DNA from: Curtobacterium sp. 9128
GTDB lineage: Bacteria > Actinomycetota > Actinomycetes > Actinomycetales > Microbacteriaceae
Assembly: GCF_900086645.1 (NCBI RefSeq)
Contig: NZ_LT576451.1
Location: 3,286,001 to 3,350,000 of the forward strand
Direction: 5' to 3'
DNA length: 64,000 bases
Both the position numbers and the translations under genes were made by a program. Shown piece by piece: positions 56,807-64,000 of this stretch. Positions within the stretch are counted from its first letter, which is position 1. Each line of letters begins with the position of its first letter. A model generated the notes under the pieces. It saw nothing but the letters and a program-made list of their open reading frames with translations. It did no database searches and had not been told where the DNA came from.

Positions 56807-57961
56807 GTGACGACGATCGGACTCCGCCGCATGCGGCCGCGCGACCCCGCAGAGGGACACCGCGCCGCCAGCCCGCTCGAGCTGCTCTTCGACCTGGTGT
56901 TCGTCGTGGCCGTCGGGTTCGCCGCGACGAACCTCCACGAGATCGAGGCCGAGGGGCACATCTCCTCCGCGATCGTGTCGTTCGCGTTCGTGTTCTTCTC
57001 GATCTGGTGGGCGTGGCTGAACTTCACGTGGTTCGCGACGTCGTTCGACACCGACGACTGGCTGTACCGCGTGATGACGTTCGTGCAGATGGCCGGTGTC
57101 CTCGTGCTCGCCGCCGGCGTCGGCCCGGCGATGCAGGACGGGTCGTTCACGATCGTCGTCATCGGGTACGTCGTGATGCGGCTCGCACTCGTCGGGCAGT
57201 GGATCCGCGTCGCGGCATCGACGTCCGAGTACCGGGCGACCGCACTCCACTACGCCCTCGGCATCACCGTCGTGCAGGCGCTCTGGGTCGCGATCCTGTT
57301 CCTGCCAGAGGGATGGCCGCGGTTCGTCGCGCCAGTGCTCATCCTGCTCGAGGTCCTCGTGCCGGTCTGGTCCGAGTCCCGGGCACAGACCACCCCGTGG
57401 CACACGCACCACATCGCGGAGCGGTACTCGCTGTTCACGCTGATCGTCCTCGGTGAAGGGCTCGTCGCGTCCGCGAGCGCCGTGATCGACGGACTCCGGC
57501 ACGCTGAGCACCTCGGGCCGTTGCTCGTCTTGGCCGCCGGCGGACTGGTCATCGTCGCGGGCCTCTGGTGGATCTACTTCTCGCACGAGCAGCACGACCA
57601 CATCCGCGGCCTACCGAGCGCGCTGGTGTTCGGCTACGGGCACTACTTCGTGTTCGCCGCCGCTGCCGCGGTGCCCGCCGGGATAGAGGTCGCGGTCAGC
57701 GCCGACGCGGGCGAGGCCGACCTGTCCCACGCGTCCGTCGCCGCCACGATCGCGGTGCCCGTCGCGCTGTTCGTCCTCGCGATCTGGGCGTTGGCCCTCC
57801 GGCCGTCGCTGTCCGTCGGGTGGAACACCGTGGTCGTCGTGCTGACGCTGGCCGTCCTCGCGACCATCGCGGTGCCGGAGGTGTCGCTCGTCGCGACCGC
57901 GCTGCTCGTCGCCGCGATCGTCGTGGTGCTGGAGGTCGCGGACGCGAGGGCGCGTCGCTGA
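56807..57961 (+). CDS. Low-temperature-requirement A (LtrA) family membrane protein
   Basis: A 384-residue polytopic membrane protein with about ten to eleven helices. LtrA family marks: SPLELLFDLVFVVAVGFAATNLHE near residue 22, WWAWLNFTWFATSFDTDDWLYR near 62, HHIAERYSLFTLIVLGEGLVASASA near 200 and GLWWIYFSHEQHD near 245. LtrA of Listeria is needed for growth in the cold; the mechanism is not known. GTG start at 56807. Confidence 0.9.
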   Translation: MTTIGLRRMRPRDPAEGHRAASPLELLFDLVFVVAVGFAATNLHEIEAEGHISSAIVSFAFVFFSIWWAWLNFTWFATSFDTDDWLYRVMTFVQMAGVLVLAAGVGPAMQDGSFTIVVIGYVVMRLALVGQWIRVAASTSEYRATALHYALGITVVQALWVAILFLPEGWPRFVAPVLILLEVLVPVWSESRAQTTPWHTHHIAERYSLFTLIVLGEGLVASASAVIDGLRHAEHLGPLLVLAAGGLVIVAGLWWIYFSHEQHDHIRGLPSALVFGYGHYFVFAAAAAVPAGIEVAVSADAGEADLSHASVAATIAVPVALFVLAIWALALRPSLSVGWNTVVVVLTLAVLATIAVPEVSLVATALLVAAIVVVLEVADARARR

Positions 57962-57989
57962 CGGGCGGGTGGCGCGTCGGTGCCGACTC

Positions 57990-58033
57990 GGAACGACAGG
58001 ATCGCTGTCGTACGACAACGACGATGTCGCTCC
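57990..58033. repeat. Diverged TCGTACGA palindrome (family B, copy 3)
   Basis: GGAACGACAGGATCGCTGTC then GTACGACAACGACGATGTCG, a decayed version of the 34-base palindrome, in the convergent gap between LtrA and the Asp23-like gene. Followed by a run of A residues (58045-58050). Confidence 0.6.
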
Positions 58034-58057
58034 CGAGCGCGTGCAAAAAACCGACTG

Positions 58058-58402
58058 TCAGCCGACTCGCGCGACGCGGACGTCGATTCGAGCCAGCACG
58101 AGACCGTTGCGCGCCGCCTCGGCGAGGGCCGCGTCGTGCACGGCTCGTGCGACCTGCGGCGCCGGGACGACACCGTCGGTCCCGATGACGACGCGGAGCA
58201 CATCACCGTCGACGACGATCCGTGGCGCCGATGCCGGCGTCGTCAGGTGCCGCACGGACCTCGCGGTGCTGCCGAGTGTCGGCTTCGCGTGGAACAGGTC
58301 GGCGACACCGGCCACCCCCAGCACGGCCGTCTCGATCGAGGCCAGGGCGACGGCCGATCCCGTCTCCTGGGGCTGCACGTCGTCGTCCTGCATCTCGCTC
58401 AT
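58058..58402 (-). CDS. Asp23/Gls24-like short protein
   Basis: A 114-residue protein resembling half an Asp23 (Gls24) domain: GSAVALASIETAVLGVAGVADLFHAKPTLGSTARSVRHL and VLRVVIGTDGVVPAPQVARAVHDAALAEAARNG. Asp23 proteins respond to envelope or alkaline stress. There is no membrane anchor. Its ATG overlaps the preceding Asp23-like gene by four bases, so it is the third gene of the sigma-factor operon. Function inferred. Confidence 0.8.
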   Translation of the reverse strand: MSEMQDDDVQPQETGSAVALASIETAVLGVAGVADLFHAKPTLGSTARSVRHLTTPASAPRIVVDGDVLRVVIGTDGVVPAPQVARAVHDAALAEAARNGLVLARIDVRVARVG

Positions 58403-59025
58403 CGTTCCTCCTCCGACGTCGTCTCGATCAGGTCACGGACGACCACGTCGATCGCCTCGACCACCAGGTCCGTGTGCTCGGCGAGCGCCGAGTCCACCGC
58501 GGCGCGGACCAGGTCGGCGGTCGTCGGGATGGACGGGCCGGCGACGATCGCGACCTCGACGGTCACCCGCACCGGGGCCGCGAGCACGGTGACGTCGCCG
58601 TCGATCGAACAGCGTGCGACGACGATGCCCGGAACCGCGTCACCTGCTCGACGGACCAGCGAGCGGATCGCTCCCTCGGTCATGACCGGGTGTTCCGTCG
58701 CTGCCTCGGCGCGGAGCGGGACGTCGCGGCCGGATCGGGCCTCGAGCGAGATGTTCGCGAGGACACCACCGATCCACGACTCGTCAGCGGGGGCTTCTGC
58801 CAGGGCCGCCGCCTCGAGCGAGCCGAACGACACCTGCCGCAGCCGGATGATCGCTGCGAGTGCGTTCTGGCAGGCCGGTGAGTCGTCGATGTCCGGGTCG
58901 GCCGGCTGCATGCCGGCGTCGAGGTAGTCGGCGAGCTCGTCGATCGTGTGTCCGTCGAGGTCCTCCGGCTCGAGGGCGGCGAGCACCACGCGGTCGGGCT
59001 CGAGCGGTTCGGGTGCGGCAGTCAT
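58399..59025 (-). CDS. Asp23/Gls24-family envelope-stress protein
   Basis: A 208-residue protein. The N-terminal ~85 residues are acidic and helical (DRVVLAALEPEDLDGHTIDELADYLDAGMQPADPDIDDSPACQNALAAIIRLRQ), and from about residue 115 comes an Asp23-like domain: MTEGAIRSLVRRAGDAVPGIVVARCSIDG, VRVTVEVAIVAGPSIPTTADLVRAAVDSALAEHTDLVVEAIDVVVRDLI. ATG at 59025 has GGAGGG six bases upstream and overlaps the sigma-factor stop (ATGA). The acidic N-terminal part could hold the sigma factor; this is speculation. Confidence 0.82.
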   Translation of the reverse strand: MTAAPEPLEPDRVVLAALEPEDLDGHTIDELADYLDAGMQPADPDIDDSPACQNALAAIIRLRQVSFGSLEAAALAEAPADESWIGGVLANISLEARSGRDVPLRAEAATEHPVMTEGAIRSLVRRAGDAVPGIVVARCSIDGDVTVLAAPVRVTVEVAIVAGPSIPTTADLVRAAVDSALAEHTDLVVEAIDVVVRDLIETTSEEER

Positions 59026-59588
59026 CGCCATCCCTCCATCAGACGGATCATGTTCTTCCTGGCACGGGACAACAGCCCGCGGACGGTCGAGAGCGGCACG
59101 TCGAGTTCCTCCGCGATCTCCTCGTAGCGGTACCCGAGCACTTCCTTCATCAGCCAGCACCGCCGCTGCGCGTCCGGGAGCTCGGCGAGGGCGACCTCGA
59201 CGGCGTGCTCGCGGTCGCGCGCCTCGGCGACGCGTTCCGGGGCGTCGTCGGACGGGGCAGCGACCTCGAGCTCGGTGACGTCGTCGTGGTCCCGGCGCGC
59301 TCGGATGCGGTCGATGCACTTCCGGCTGAGGATCCGCATCAGCCACGCCTTCACGTGCGCGTTGTCCTGGAGGGCGTCGAGGCGGTTCCAAGCCGTGATG
59401 AAGGTCTCCTGCACGACGTCGTCCAGCTCGTCCGTCGAACCGAGGGTCCGGCGTGCGTACGCGCGGAGCAGTGGCGTGTGTCGGCGGATGAGGACCTCGA
59501 AGGCACGGACGTCGCCGTCGGCCGACCGTCCGGCGAGGACACCGTCGTCGAGGTCGACGAGAGCCGTCCTGGGTGGTGGGTGGTGCAC
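59022..59588 (-). CDS. ECF-type sigma-70 family RNA polymerase sigma factor
   Basis: A 188-residue sigma factor. Region 2: FEVLIRRHTPLLRAYARRTLGSTDELDDVVQETFITAWNRL near residues 30-70 and VKAWLMRILSRKCIDRIRARR. Region 4: VALAELPDAQRRCWLMKEVLGYRYEEIAEELDVPLSTVRGLLSRARKNM near 130-180. No zinc-finger anti-sigma gene follows; instead two Asp23-like genes overlap its stop. They may be its regulators or its main targets. Confidence 0.92.
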   Translation of the reverse strand: MHHPPPRTALVDLDDGVLAGRSADGDVRAFEVLIRRHTPLLRAYARRTLGSTDELDDVVQETFITAWNRLDALQDNAHVKAWLMRILSRKCIDRIRARRDHDDVTELEVAAPSDDAPERVAEARDREHAVEVALAELPDAQRRCWLMKEVLGYRYEEIAEELDVPLSTVRGLLSRARKNMIRLMEGWR

Positions 59589-59685
59589 GGTTTCCTTCTA
59601 CTGGTCGGAGTTGCGAGCGGGCTGCGCTCACGGATGTGACGCGTCCAGACTGCACTTCGTCACACATCTCGGGCATCCTGGTCCC

Positions 59686-60321
59686 ATGTCGCTCGTCACC
59701 GCCGTCTGCCGCGTCGACCGCTTGCTGCCCGACTCCGGCACGATCGGGATCACCGCGATCGACAAGCGTCCGGTCGACGGACCGGTCCGCGTCCGACCCC
59801 TCGGCCTCTACGCCGACGTGCAGGCGGACCGGAAGCACCACGGCGGGGAGGACCAGGCCGTCTACGCGTACGCCGACGAGGACGCCGCCCACTTCGCCGC
59901 CCTGCTCGACCGTCCGATCCCCGCCGGGCTGTTCGGCGAGAACCTCCGGACGTCGGGGATCGACGTCACCGGGGCCGTGACCGGCGAACGCTGGCTCGTC
60001 GGCGACACCCTGCTGCTCGAGGTCACGATCCCGCGGATCCCCTGCGGCACCTTCGCTCGCCGGCTCCGCGTGGACAAGTGGGTGAAGCGGTTCACCGAGG
60101 AGGGCCGACCCGGCGCCTACTTCCGGGTGGTCAAGTCCGGACCGGTCGCGGCGGGCGACCCGATCACGGTGGTCGAGCGCCCCGACCACGGCGTCACGAT
60201 CGGCGACATGTTCGCGGGGATGACCCCGGACCAGGCACGGGCCGTCCTGGCGAGCGAACGGCCGCTCGCGCCGAAGGTACAGCGCGACGTGACGAAGGTC
60301 CTCGCCAGGATCGCTGTCTAG
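59686..60321 (+). CDS. MOSC-domain protein (YiiM-like)
   Basis: A 211-residue molybdenum-cofactor sulfurase C-terminal-type protein. YiiM-subgroup marks: IDKRPVDGPVRV, GLYADVQADRKHHGGEDQAVYAYADEDAAHF, LFGENLRTSG, VGDTLLLEVTIPRIPCGTFA with the conserved cysteine, and FTEEGRPGAYFRVVKSG. In E. coli YiiM helps reduce hydroxylated bases with molybdenum cofactor. ATG at 59686 gives the family N-terminus. Four-base convergent overlap with the deaminase-ASCH gene. Confidence 0.92.
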   Translation: MSLVTAVCRVDRLLPDSGTIGITAIDKRPVDGPVRVRPLGLYADVQADRKHHGGEDQAVYAYADEDAAHFAALLDRPIPAGLFGENLRTSGIDVTGAVTGERWLVGDTLLLEVTIPRIPCGTFARRLRVDKWVKRFTEEGRPGAYFRVVKSGPVAAGDPITVVERPDHGVTIGDMFAGMTPDQARAVLASERPLAPKVQRDVTKVLARIAV

Positions 60322-61034
60322 ACCACCCGGAAGCGGACGACCTCGACCAGGTCGTCGTCACCCAACTGTGGGTAGTGCCCGGTGAGCCCGTCGCGGAGCG
60401 CCGCCACGTCGCCGACTCCTTCGTCCCGGGCATCGGCGTCGTCGATCTCGCGGACGCGCTTCATCGTCACGGAGTCGACCACGGCGTCGGCGGTCACGAA
60501 CCCGTCGGCGTGCTCGTCCTCGAACACGAACGTCGTCGGGCCGATGCCCTGCGGATCGCGGAACCGGATCGTCGCGGTCTTCCGTCCAGCCAGCACGTCG
60601 TCGTGGTAGCGCCCGGCGAACCGCACGACCCGCTGGGCACGGGCGTCCGGCCAGTCGTAGGCGCCGGGGAGCAGATCGCGCACGGGGGTCCCCACCGGGT
60701 CGTCGTCACCGTCCCCCGGCATCAGCACCAGCACCTGGGACTGCAGGTCGAGCAACACCTGGCGGCACCGACCGCACGGCGGGATGACCCCGCGTCCGGC
60801 ATCGGCGACCGCGACGATCGTCATGATCGGGTCGTCGGACACCGCTGCCGCGGCACCGAGGACGGCGAGTTCCGCGCACGGGCCTCCGGTGAAGTGCGAG
60901 ACGTTCACGGCGGTGTGCACGCGGCCGGACAGGTCCATCGCAGCCGACGCCACGGTGTGGGTGACGTCACCGCCGAGTCGTTCGGCCACCGCCGTCGCGG
61001 CTTCGAGCACGGTCCGGTCGTTGCGCCACTGCAT
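60318..61034 (-). CDS. Fused cytidine deaminase-like and ASCH (YqfB-like) protein
   Basis: A 238-residue two-domain protein. Residues ~1-125 are a cytidine/blasticidin-S deaminase fold with zinc motif PCAE (Cys53, Glu55) and PPCGRCRQ (Cys87, Cys90). Residues ~135-238 match YqfB, the N4-acetylcytidine amidohydrolase: VRFAGRYHDDVLAGRKTATIRF aligns with RF-DDILAGRKTITIR, keeping the catalytic Lys152 and Thr155, and an acidic residue lies near the third catalytic position (Asp-Glu in DARDEG). The pair could turn N4-acetylcytidine into cytidine and then uridine. ATG 61034; GTG two codons earlier possible. Convergent with MOSC. Confidence 0.88.
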   Translation of the reverse strand: MQWRNDRTVLEAATAVAERLGGDVTHTVASAAMDLSGRVHTAVNVSHFTGGPCAELAVLGAAAAVSDDPIMTIVAVADAGRGVIPPCGRCRQVLLDLQSQVLVLMPGDGDDDPVGTPVRDLLPGAYDWPDARAQRVVRFAGRYHDDVLAGRKTATIRFRDPQGIGPTTFVFEDEHADGFVTADAVVDSVTMKRVREIDDADARDEGVGDVAALRDGLTGHYPQLGDDDLVEVVRFRVV

Positions 61035-61064
61035 GGCCACAGCCTGCCAGATGCCCCGGTGCCG

Positions 61065-61448
61065 TCAGTCCGACCCGCGTCGGCGTGCCGGATCGATGGG
61101 CCGCTTCGCCACGGGCAACCCAGCGACCACGAGCTCGTAGGCATTCGCGACGAGGTCCTCGACGACGGTCTCGTCGATGCCGTCCCCTGGTGCGAGCGTG
61201 ATCCAGTGCCGCTTGTTCATGTGCCAGCCCGGCGTGATCTCCTCGTGGTCACGGACCAGTGCGGCGCCGTGCGGCGGCGCGCACTTGAGGTTCACGATCG
61301 GCACCCCGCGGAGTTCGGACGTCATCACGAACATCTTGCCGACCACCTTGTAGACGAACGCGCCTTCGCCGAAGGGCTGGGTCTCCTCGGTCGCCGGGAG
61401 CGCCAGCGCGGTGCGGGCAGCGACCTCGTGCAGCTCCGTGCCGTCCAT
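61065..61448 (-). CDS. MmcQ/YjbR family DNA-binding-fold protein
   Basis: A 127-residue protein with the MmcQ/YjbR pattern: ALALPATEETQPFGEGAFVYKVVGKMFVMTSEL, VNLKCAPPHGAALVRDHEEITPGWHMNKRHWITLAPGDGIDETVVEDLVANAYELVV. The CyaY-like fold is known; members are proposed to bind DNA but the role is unproven. ATG at 61448. Confidence 0.9.
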   Translation of the reverse strand: MDGTELHEVAARTALALPATEETQPFGEGAFVYKVVGKMFVMTSELRGVPIVNLKCAPPHGAALVRDHEEITPGWHMNKRHWITLAPGDGIDETVVEDLVANAYELVVAGLPVAKRPIDPARRRGSD

Positions 61449-61570
61449 TCCCCCAGCATGCCCCACACCGCCGACAGCACCCCGTTCTGGGGTGCGACGT
61501 CGCGGCACGACGCTGCCTACGATCATTTCTGCCGCATGCCCGATGCGGCGATCTCGATCCAGGGGGAACC

Positions 61571-61870
61571 ATGCGCGTCATCCGTACCATCGCCGTCGCT
61601 GCGGCCACCACCGTCCTCGCCGGGACGGTCGCGCTCGGCGGCGCGACCTCGGCGCAGGCGGCCACCACGACGTACAAGAACTGCGACGCCGTCCACAAGG
61701 CGTACTCCGGCGGCATCGCACTGAAGGCCACGAAGGACAACACCGTGCGGTCGGGCGGCAAGGTCACACACCGTGCGTTCAAGGGCACGGTGAAGAAGGA
61801 CGACGCGCTCTACAACGCCAACAAGAAGCTCGACGCTGACGCCGACGGCATCGCGTGCGAGCTGAGCTGA
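61571..61870 (+). CDS. Secreted excalibur-domain calcium-binding protein
   Basis: A 99-residue exported protein. Signal peptide: MRVIRTIAVAAATTVLAGTV ending near AQAATTT. The mature part carries the excalibur domain: YKNCDAVHKAY near residue 35 and the calcium loop DADADGIACE at the end with paired cysteines. AGGGGGAACC lies before the ATG. Likely a small cell-surface protein or nuclease-associated module. Confidence 0.92.
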   Translation: MRVIRTIAVAAATTVLAGTVALGGATSAQAATTTYKNCDAVHKAYSGGIALKATKDNTVRSGGKVTHRAFKGTVKKDDALYNANKKLDADADGIACELS

Positions 61871-61879
61871 CCCGAGCGC

Positions 61880-62461
61880 CTACAGCGTCGGGACGCCCTC
61901 GCCACCGGACCGCGGACGGGCGGTGCCGGCGACCCCGGTGACGACCGAGTGCGGCGGGACGTCCTTCGTCACGACGGTGTTCGCGCCCACGACGGAGTCG
62001 TGCGCCACCGTGATGTCCCCGATCAGCGACGACCCTGCGCCGAGCACGACGCGGTCGCCGACGGTCGGGTGCCGTTTCGCGCCGGGGCCGTGCGCTCCCC
62101 CACGACCGCCGAGCGTCACGCCGTGGAACACCAGGACGTCGTCGCCGACGACCGCGGTCTCCCCGATGACGACACCCATGCCGTGGTCGATGAAGAACCG
62201 TCGCCCGATGCGTGCCCCCGGGTGGATCTCGATGCCGGTCAGGGCGCGGGCGGTCTGCGCGACGACCCGCGCCGCGAACCGGGAGCCGGGCAGCCCCTCC
62301 GCGATCCACAGTTTGTGGGCGAGCCGGTAGGCCCAGATCGCGTGCAGCCCCGAGTAGACGACGGCGTTCTCGAGGTCCCCGCGAGCAGCGGGATCACCTC
62401 GGCGTGCTGCGGCGAGGTCCTCCCGGACGGTCCGCAGCACGCCACGTCGGCGATGCGTCAC
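61880..62461 (-). CDS. cysE: Serine O-acetyltransferase
   Basis: Acetylates serine for cysteine synthesis. The 193-residue protein is the short form: [41 protein letters not shown], then the hexapeptide left-handed beta-helix from [43 protein letters not shown] to [38 protein letters not shown] and HGVTLGG histidines are catalytic. GTG at 62461 overlaps the cysK stop by four bases (GTGA). Confidence 0.94.
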   Translation of the reverse strand: MTHRRRGVLRTVREDLAAARRGDPAARGDLENAVVYSGLHAIWAYRLAHKLWIAEGLPGSRFAARVVAQTARALTGIEIHPGARIGRRFFIDHGMGVVIGETAVVGDDVLVFHGVTLGGRGGAHGPGAKRHPTVGDRVVLGAGSSLIGDITVAHDSVVGANTVVTKDVPPHSVVTGVAGTARPRSGGEGVPTL

Positions 62462-63396
62462 GCAGTGAGCCCTTCGAACAGCACGGTCGACAGGTAGCGC
62501 TCGCCGGTGTCGCACACGATGGCAACGATGCGCTTGCCCGCGTTCTCCGGGCGCGCGGCGATCACGAGCGCGGCGTGGATGATCGCACCGGACGAGATGC
62601 CGGCGAGGATGCCCTCCTGCGTCCCCAGGTCACGGGCGACCCGCAACGCGTCGTCGAGCTCGACGTCGAACACCTCGTCGATGACGGACTGGTCGAGCAC
62701 CTCGGGGATGAAGTTGGCACCGATGCCCTGGATCTTGTGCGGGCCGGCCTTGCCCTCCGTCAGCAGCGGGGAGTCCTTCGGCTCGACGGCGACGATCTGC
62801 ACACCGGGCACGCGCTCCTTGAGGACCTGCCCGACACCGGTGATCGTGCCGCCGGTACCGACGCCCGCGACGAACACGTCGACATGCCCCTCGGTGTCGC
62901 GGAGGATCTCCTCGGCGGTGGTCTTCCGGTGGATCGCGGCGTTCGCGGCGGTCTCGAACTGGTGCGCCAGGATCGCGCCGGGCGTCTCCTCGACGATCGA
63001 CGCAGCCTTGGACACCGCACCCTTCATGCCTTCCGGCCCCGGGGTCAGCACGATCTCGGCACCGTACGCGCGGATCAGGGCACGACGTTCGACGCTCATC
63101 GTCTCCGGCATCGTGATGACGACCCGGTACCCACGAGCGGCCCCGACGAGCGCGAGCGCGATGCCGGTGTTGCCGGACGAGCCCTCGACGATCGTGCCGC
63201 CCGGCTTCAGGTCCCCGGACTCCTCTGCCGCGTCGATGATCGCGACGCCGAGGCGGTCCTTGACGCTGGCGCCGGGGTTGTAGAACTCGAGCTTCGCGAG
63301 GACCTCTGCCCCGCCTTCGGCTGGAAGCCGGTTCAGCTTCACCAGCGGGGTGTTGCCGAAGGCCTGGGAGATGTTGTCGTAGATGGTGCCGCTCAT
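62458..63396 (-). CDS. cysK: Cysteine synthase A (O-acetylserine sulfhydrylase)
   Basis: PLP enzyme that makes cysteine from O-acetylserine and sulfide. The 312-residue protein has [12 protein letters not shown], the PLP lysine in [18 protein letters not shown] near residue 43, the substrate loop [62 protein letters not shown] and GISSGAII. The ATG at 63396 matches the family N-terminus (SGTIYDNI). It overlaps cysE; in other bacteria the two form the cysteine synthase complex. Confidence 0.95.
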   Translation of the reverse strand: MSGTIYDNISQAFGNTPLVKLNRLPAEGGAEVLAKLEFYNPGASVKDRLGVAIIDAAEESGDLKPGGTIVEGSSGNTGIALALVGAARGYRVVITMPETMSVERRALIRAYGAEIVLTPGPEGMKGAVSKAASIVEETPGAILAHQFETAANAAIHRKTTAEEILRDTEGHVDVFVAGVGTGGTITGVGQVLKERVPGVQIVAVEPKDSPLLTEGKAGPHKIQGIGANFIPEVLDQSVIDEVFDVELDDALRVARDLGTQEGILAGISSGAIIHAALVIAARPENAGKRIVAIVCDTGERYLSTVLFEGLTA

Positions 63397-63561
63397 CCGG
63401 TCCGTCCTCACTCGGGTCGAGTCCGCGACCCTTCCTGGAGGCGCGGTGTGCGCCCGATCCTAGCCACCGGACCCGACCCGGCCCTGTCCATGACGCGCCC
63501 CACCCACCCAGGTTGGCTCGCGCCTCCGGTCCGTCCCGCCGTGGCGACAGCGCGGCTACCC

Positions 63562-64000
63562 TCACGACCGCTCGTTCTCGCTTCCACTGAGCGCTCGACG
63601 CAGATCGGCTTCCGACGGCAGGGCGCGCTGAAACTCCGGCGGCAGGAGGTCGTAACTCGCGACGCCCACCGGCGCTGTGGACGTGCTGAGGGCGTACCGC
63701 ACGACGGCGTCGCTCTTGCCCGCGACGAGGAGCAACCCCACCGTGTCCGCGTGCGTCGGCAACCGGAGCCGGTCATCCACAAGGGCGACGTAAAAGGAGA
63801 GCTGCCCGACGCTCTCTGGGCGGAAGTCGCCGCGTTTGAGTTCGACGACCACGTACCGGAGCTGTTCGACGTGGAAGAACAGCAGGTCGACGAAGAAGTC
63901 GTTGCCGTCGACGTCGAACTGCATCTGACGACCGACGAAGGCAAAGCCGGTGCCGAGCTCCCGCAGCGTCTCCGCGATCCGATCGACCATCGCGGACTCC
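63562..64000 (-). CDS. PDDEXK-nuclease family protein (DUF1016), 5' end beyond window
   Basis: C-terminal ~146 residues of a protein resembling YhcG-type (DUF1016) PDDEXK nucleases. The catalytic motif is visible: GTGFAFVGRQMQFDVDGNDFFVDLLFFHVEQLRYVVVELKRGDFRPE, with D...E-x-K as VDLLFF and VELKRG, followed by GQLSFYVALVDDRLRLPTHADTVGLLLVAGKSDAVVRYAL. The N-terminal DUF1016 part is outside the window. Such proteins are widespread in accessory regions; cellular role is unproven. Gap 63397-63561 to cysK has no gene. Confidence 0.88.
   Translation of the reverse strand, partial: ESAMVDRIAETLRELGTGFAFVGRQMQFDVDGNDFFVDLLFFHVEQLRYVVVELKRGDFRPESVGQLSFYVALVDDRLRLPTHADTVGLLLVAGKSDAVVRYALSTSTAPVGVASYDLLPPEFQRALPSEADLRRALSGSENERS

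Overview
The window is a stretch of ordinary chromosome from a very GC-rich Gram-positive actinobacterium. Gene content and style point to the Microbacteriaceae, and Curtobacterium or a close relative is my best guess. Supporting signs are many GTG starts, tight ATGA/GTGA/TGATG gene overlaps, a DUF5997/LysR-type pair, a MSMEG_6728-family gene, a sortase-anchored surface protein with chaplin-like repeats, an actinobacterial-type CoaBC and NrtR-controlled NAD synthesis. The genus is inferred from family knowledge, not from a search. I saw no tRNA, rRNA, CRISPR array, insertion sequence or phage gene.

Layout. 1-1340: riboflavin genes (ribB(A) cut by the left edge, and ribE) behind an FMN riboswitch. 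1425-8760: envelope block with a DUF2156 membrane protein, a membrane esterase, a cell-wall protein with eight chaplin-like repeats, and a frameshifted Pro/Ala-rich secreted protein. 8871-13577: small housekeeping and regulatory genes (ElaA, Lrp/AsnC, DUF5997/LysR-type, GNAT, DJ-1/PfpI, Tag). 13908-18163: CopB-type P-ATPase with a CsoR-like operator, a secreted GH5 glycanase and a CPBP protease. 18189-23571: VOC protein, sodium/solute symporter, AroQ, FMN reductase and small genes. 23672-29415: the NAD de novo cluster nrtR-nadA-nadB-nadC-cysteine desulfurase. 29573-36341: acylphosphatase, two transport systems (MFS, MetQNI) and an alditol oxidase. 37739-44968: an MFS gene divergent from a five-gene operon (PLP deaminase, IclR, KDG kinase, KDPG aldolase, D-aminoacylase-type amidohydrolase), with a RidA gene facing it. 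45123-57961: a PIG-V-like mannosyltransferase, redox enzymes, CoaBC, regulators, a lytic-transglycosylase-like protein and LtrA. 58058-64000: an ECF sigma/Asp23 operon, MOSC, a cytidine deaminase-ASCH fusion, cysE/cysK and the edge of a PDDEXK nuclease gene.

Most interesting points. (1) The 39280-44968 cluster has the enzyme set expected for catabolism of oxidised N-acetylglucosamine (N-acetylglucosaminate to glucosaminate to KDG to KDPG to pyruvate and glyceraldehyde-3-phosphate). (2) One protein fuses a cytidine deaminase to a YqfB-like ASCH domain, suggesting one-step salvage of N4-acetylcytidine to uridine. (3) The intergenic regions hold a mosaic of dispersed palindromic repeats: a 121-bp element with inverted-repeat ends, 34-bp perfect palindromes centred on TCGTACGA, GAGACGCCGCC hairpins, and a GGAGGCTCGG-type box that also occurs inside coding sequence. 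(4) Three genes carry apparent one-base deletions in short G/C runs, which look like consensus errors but could be real.
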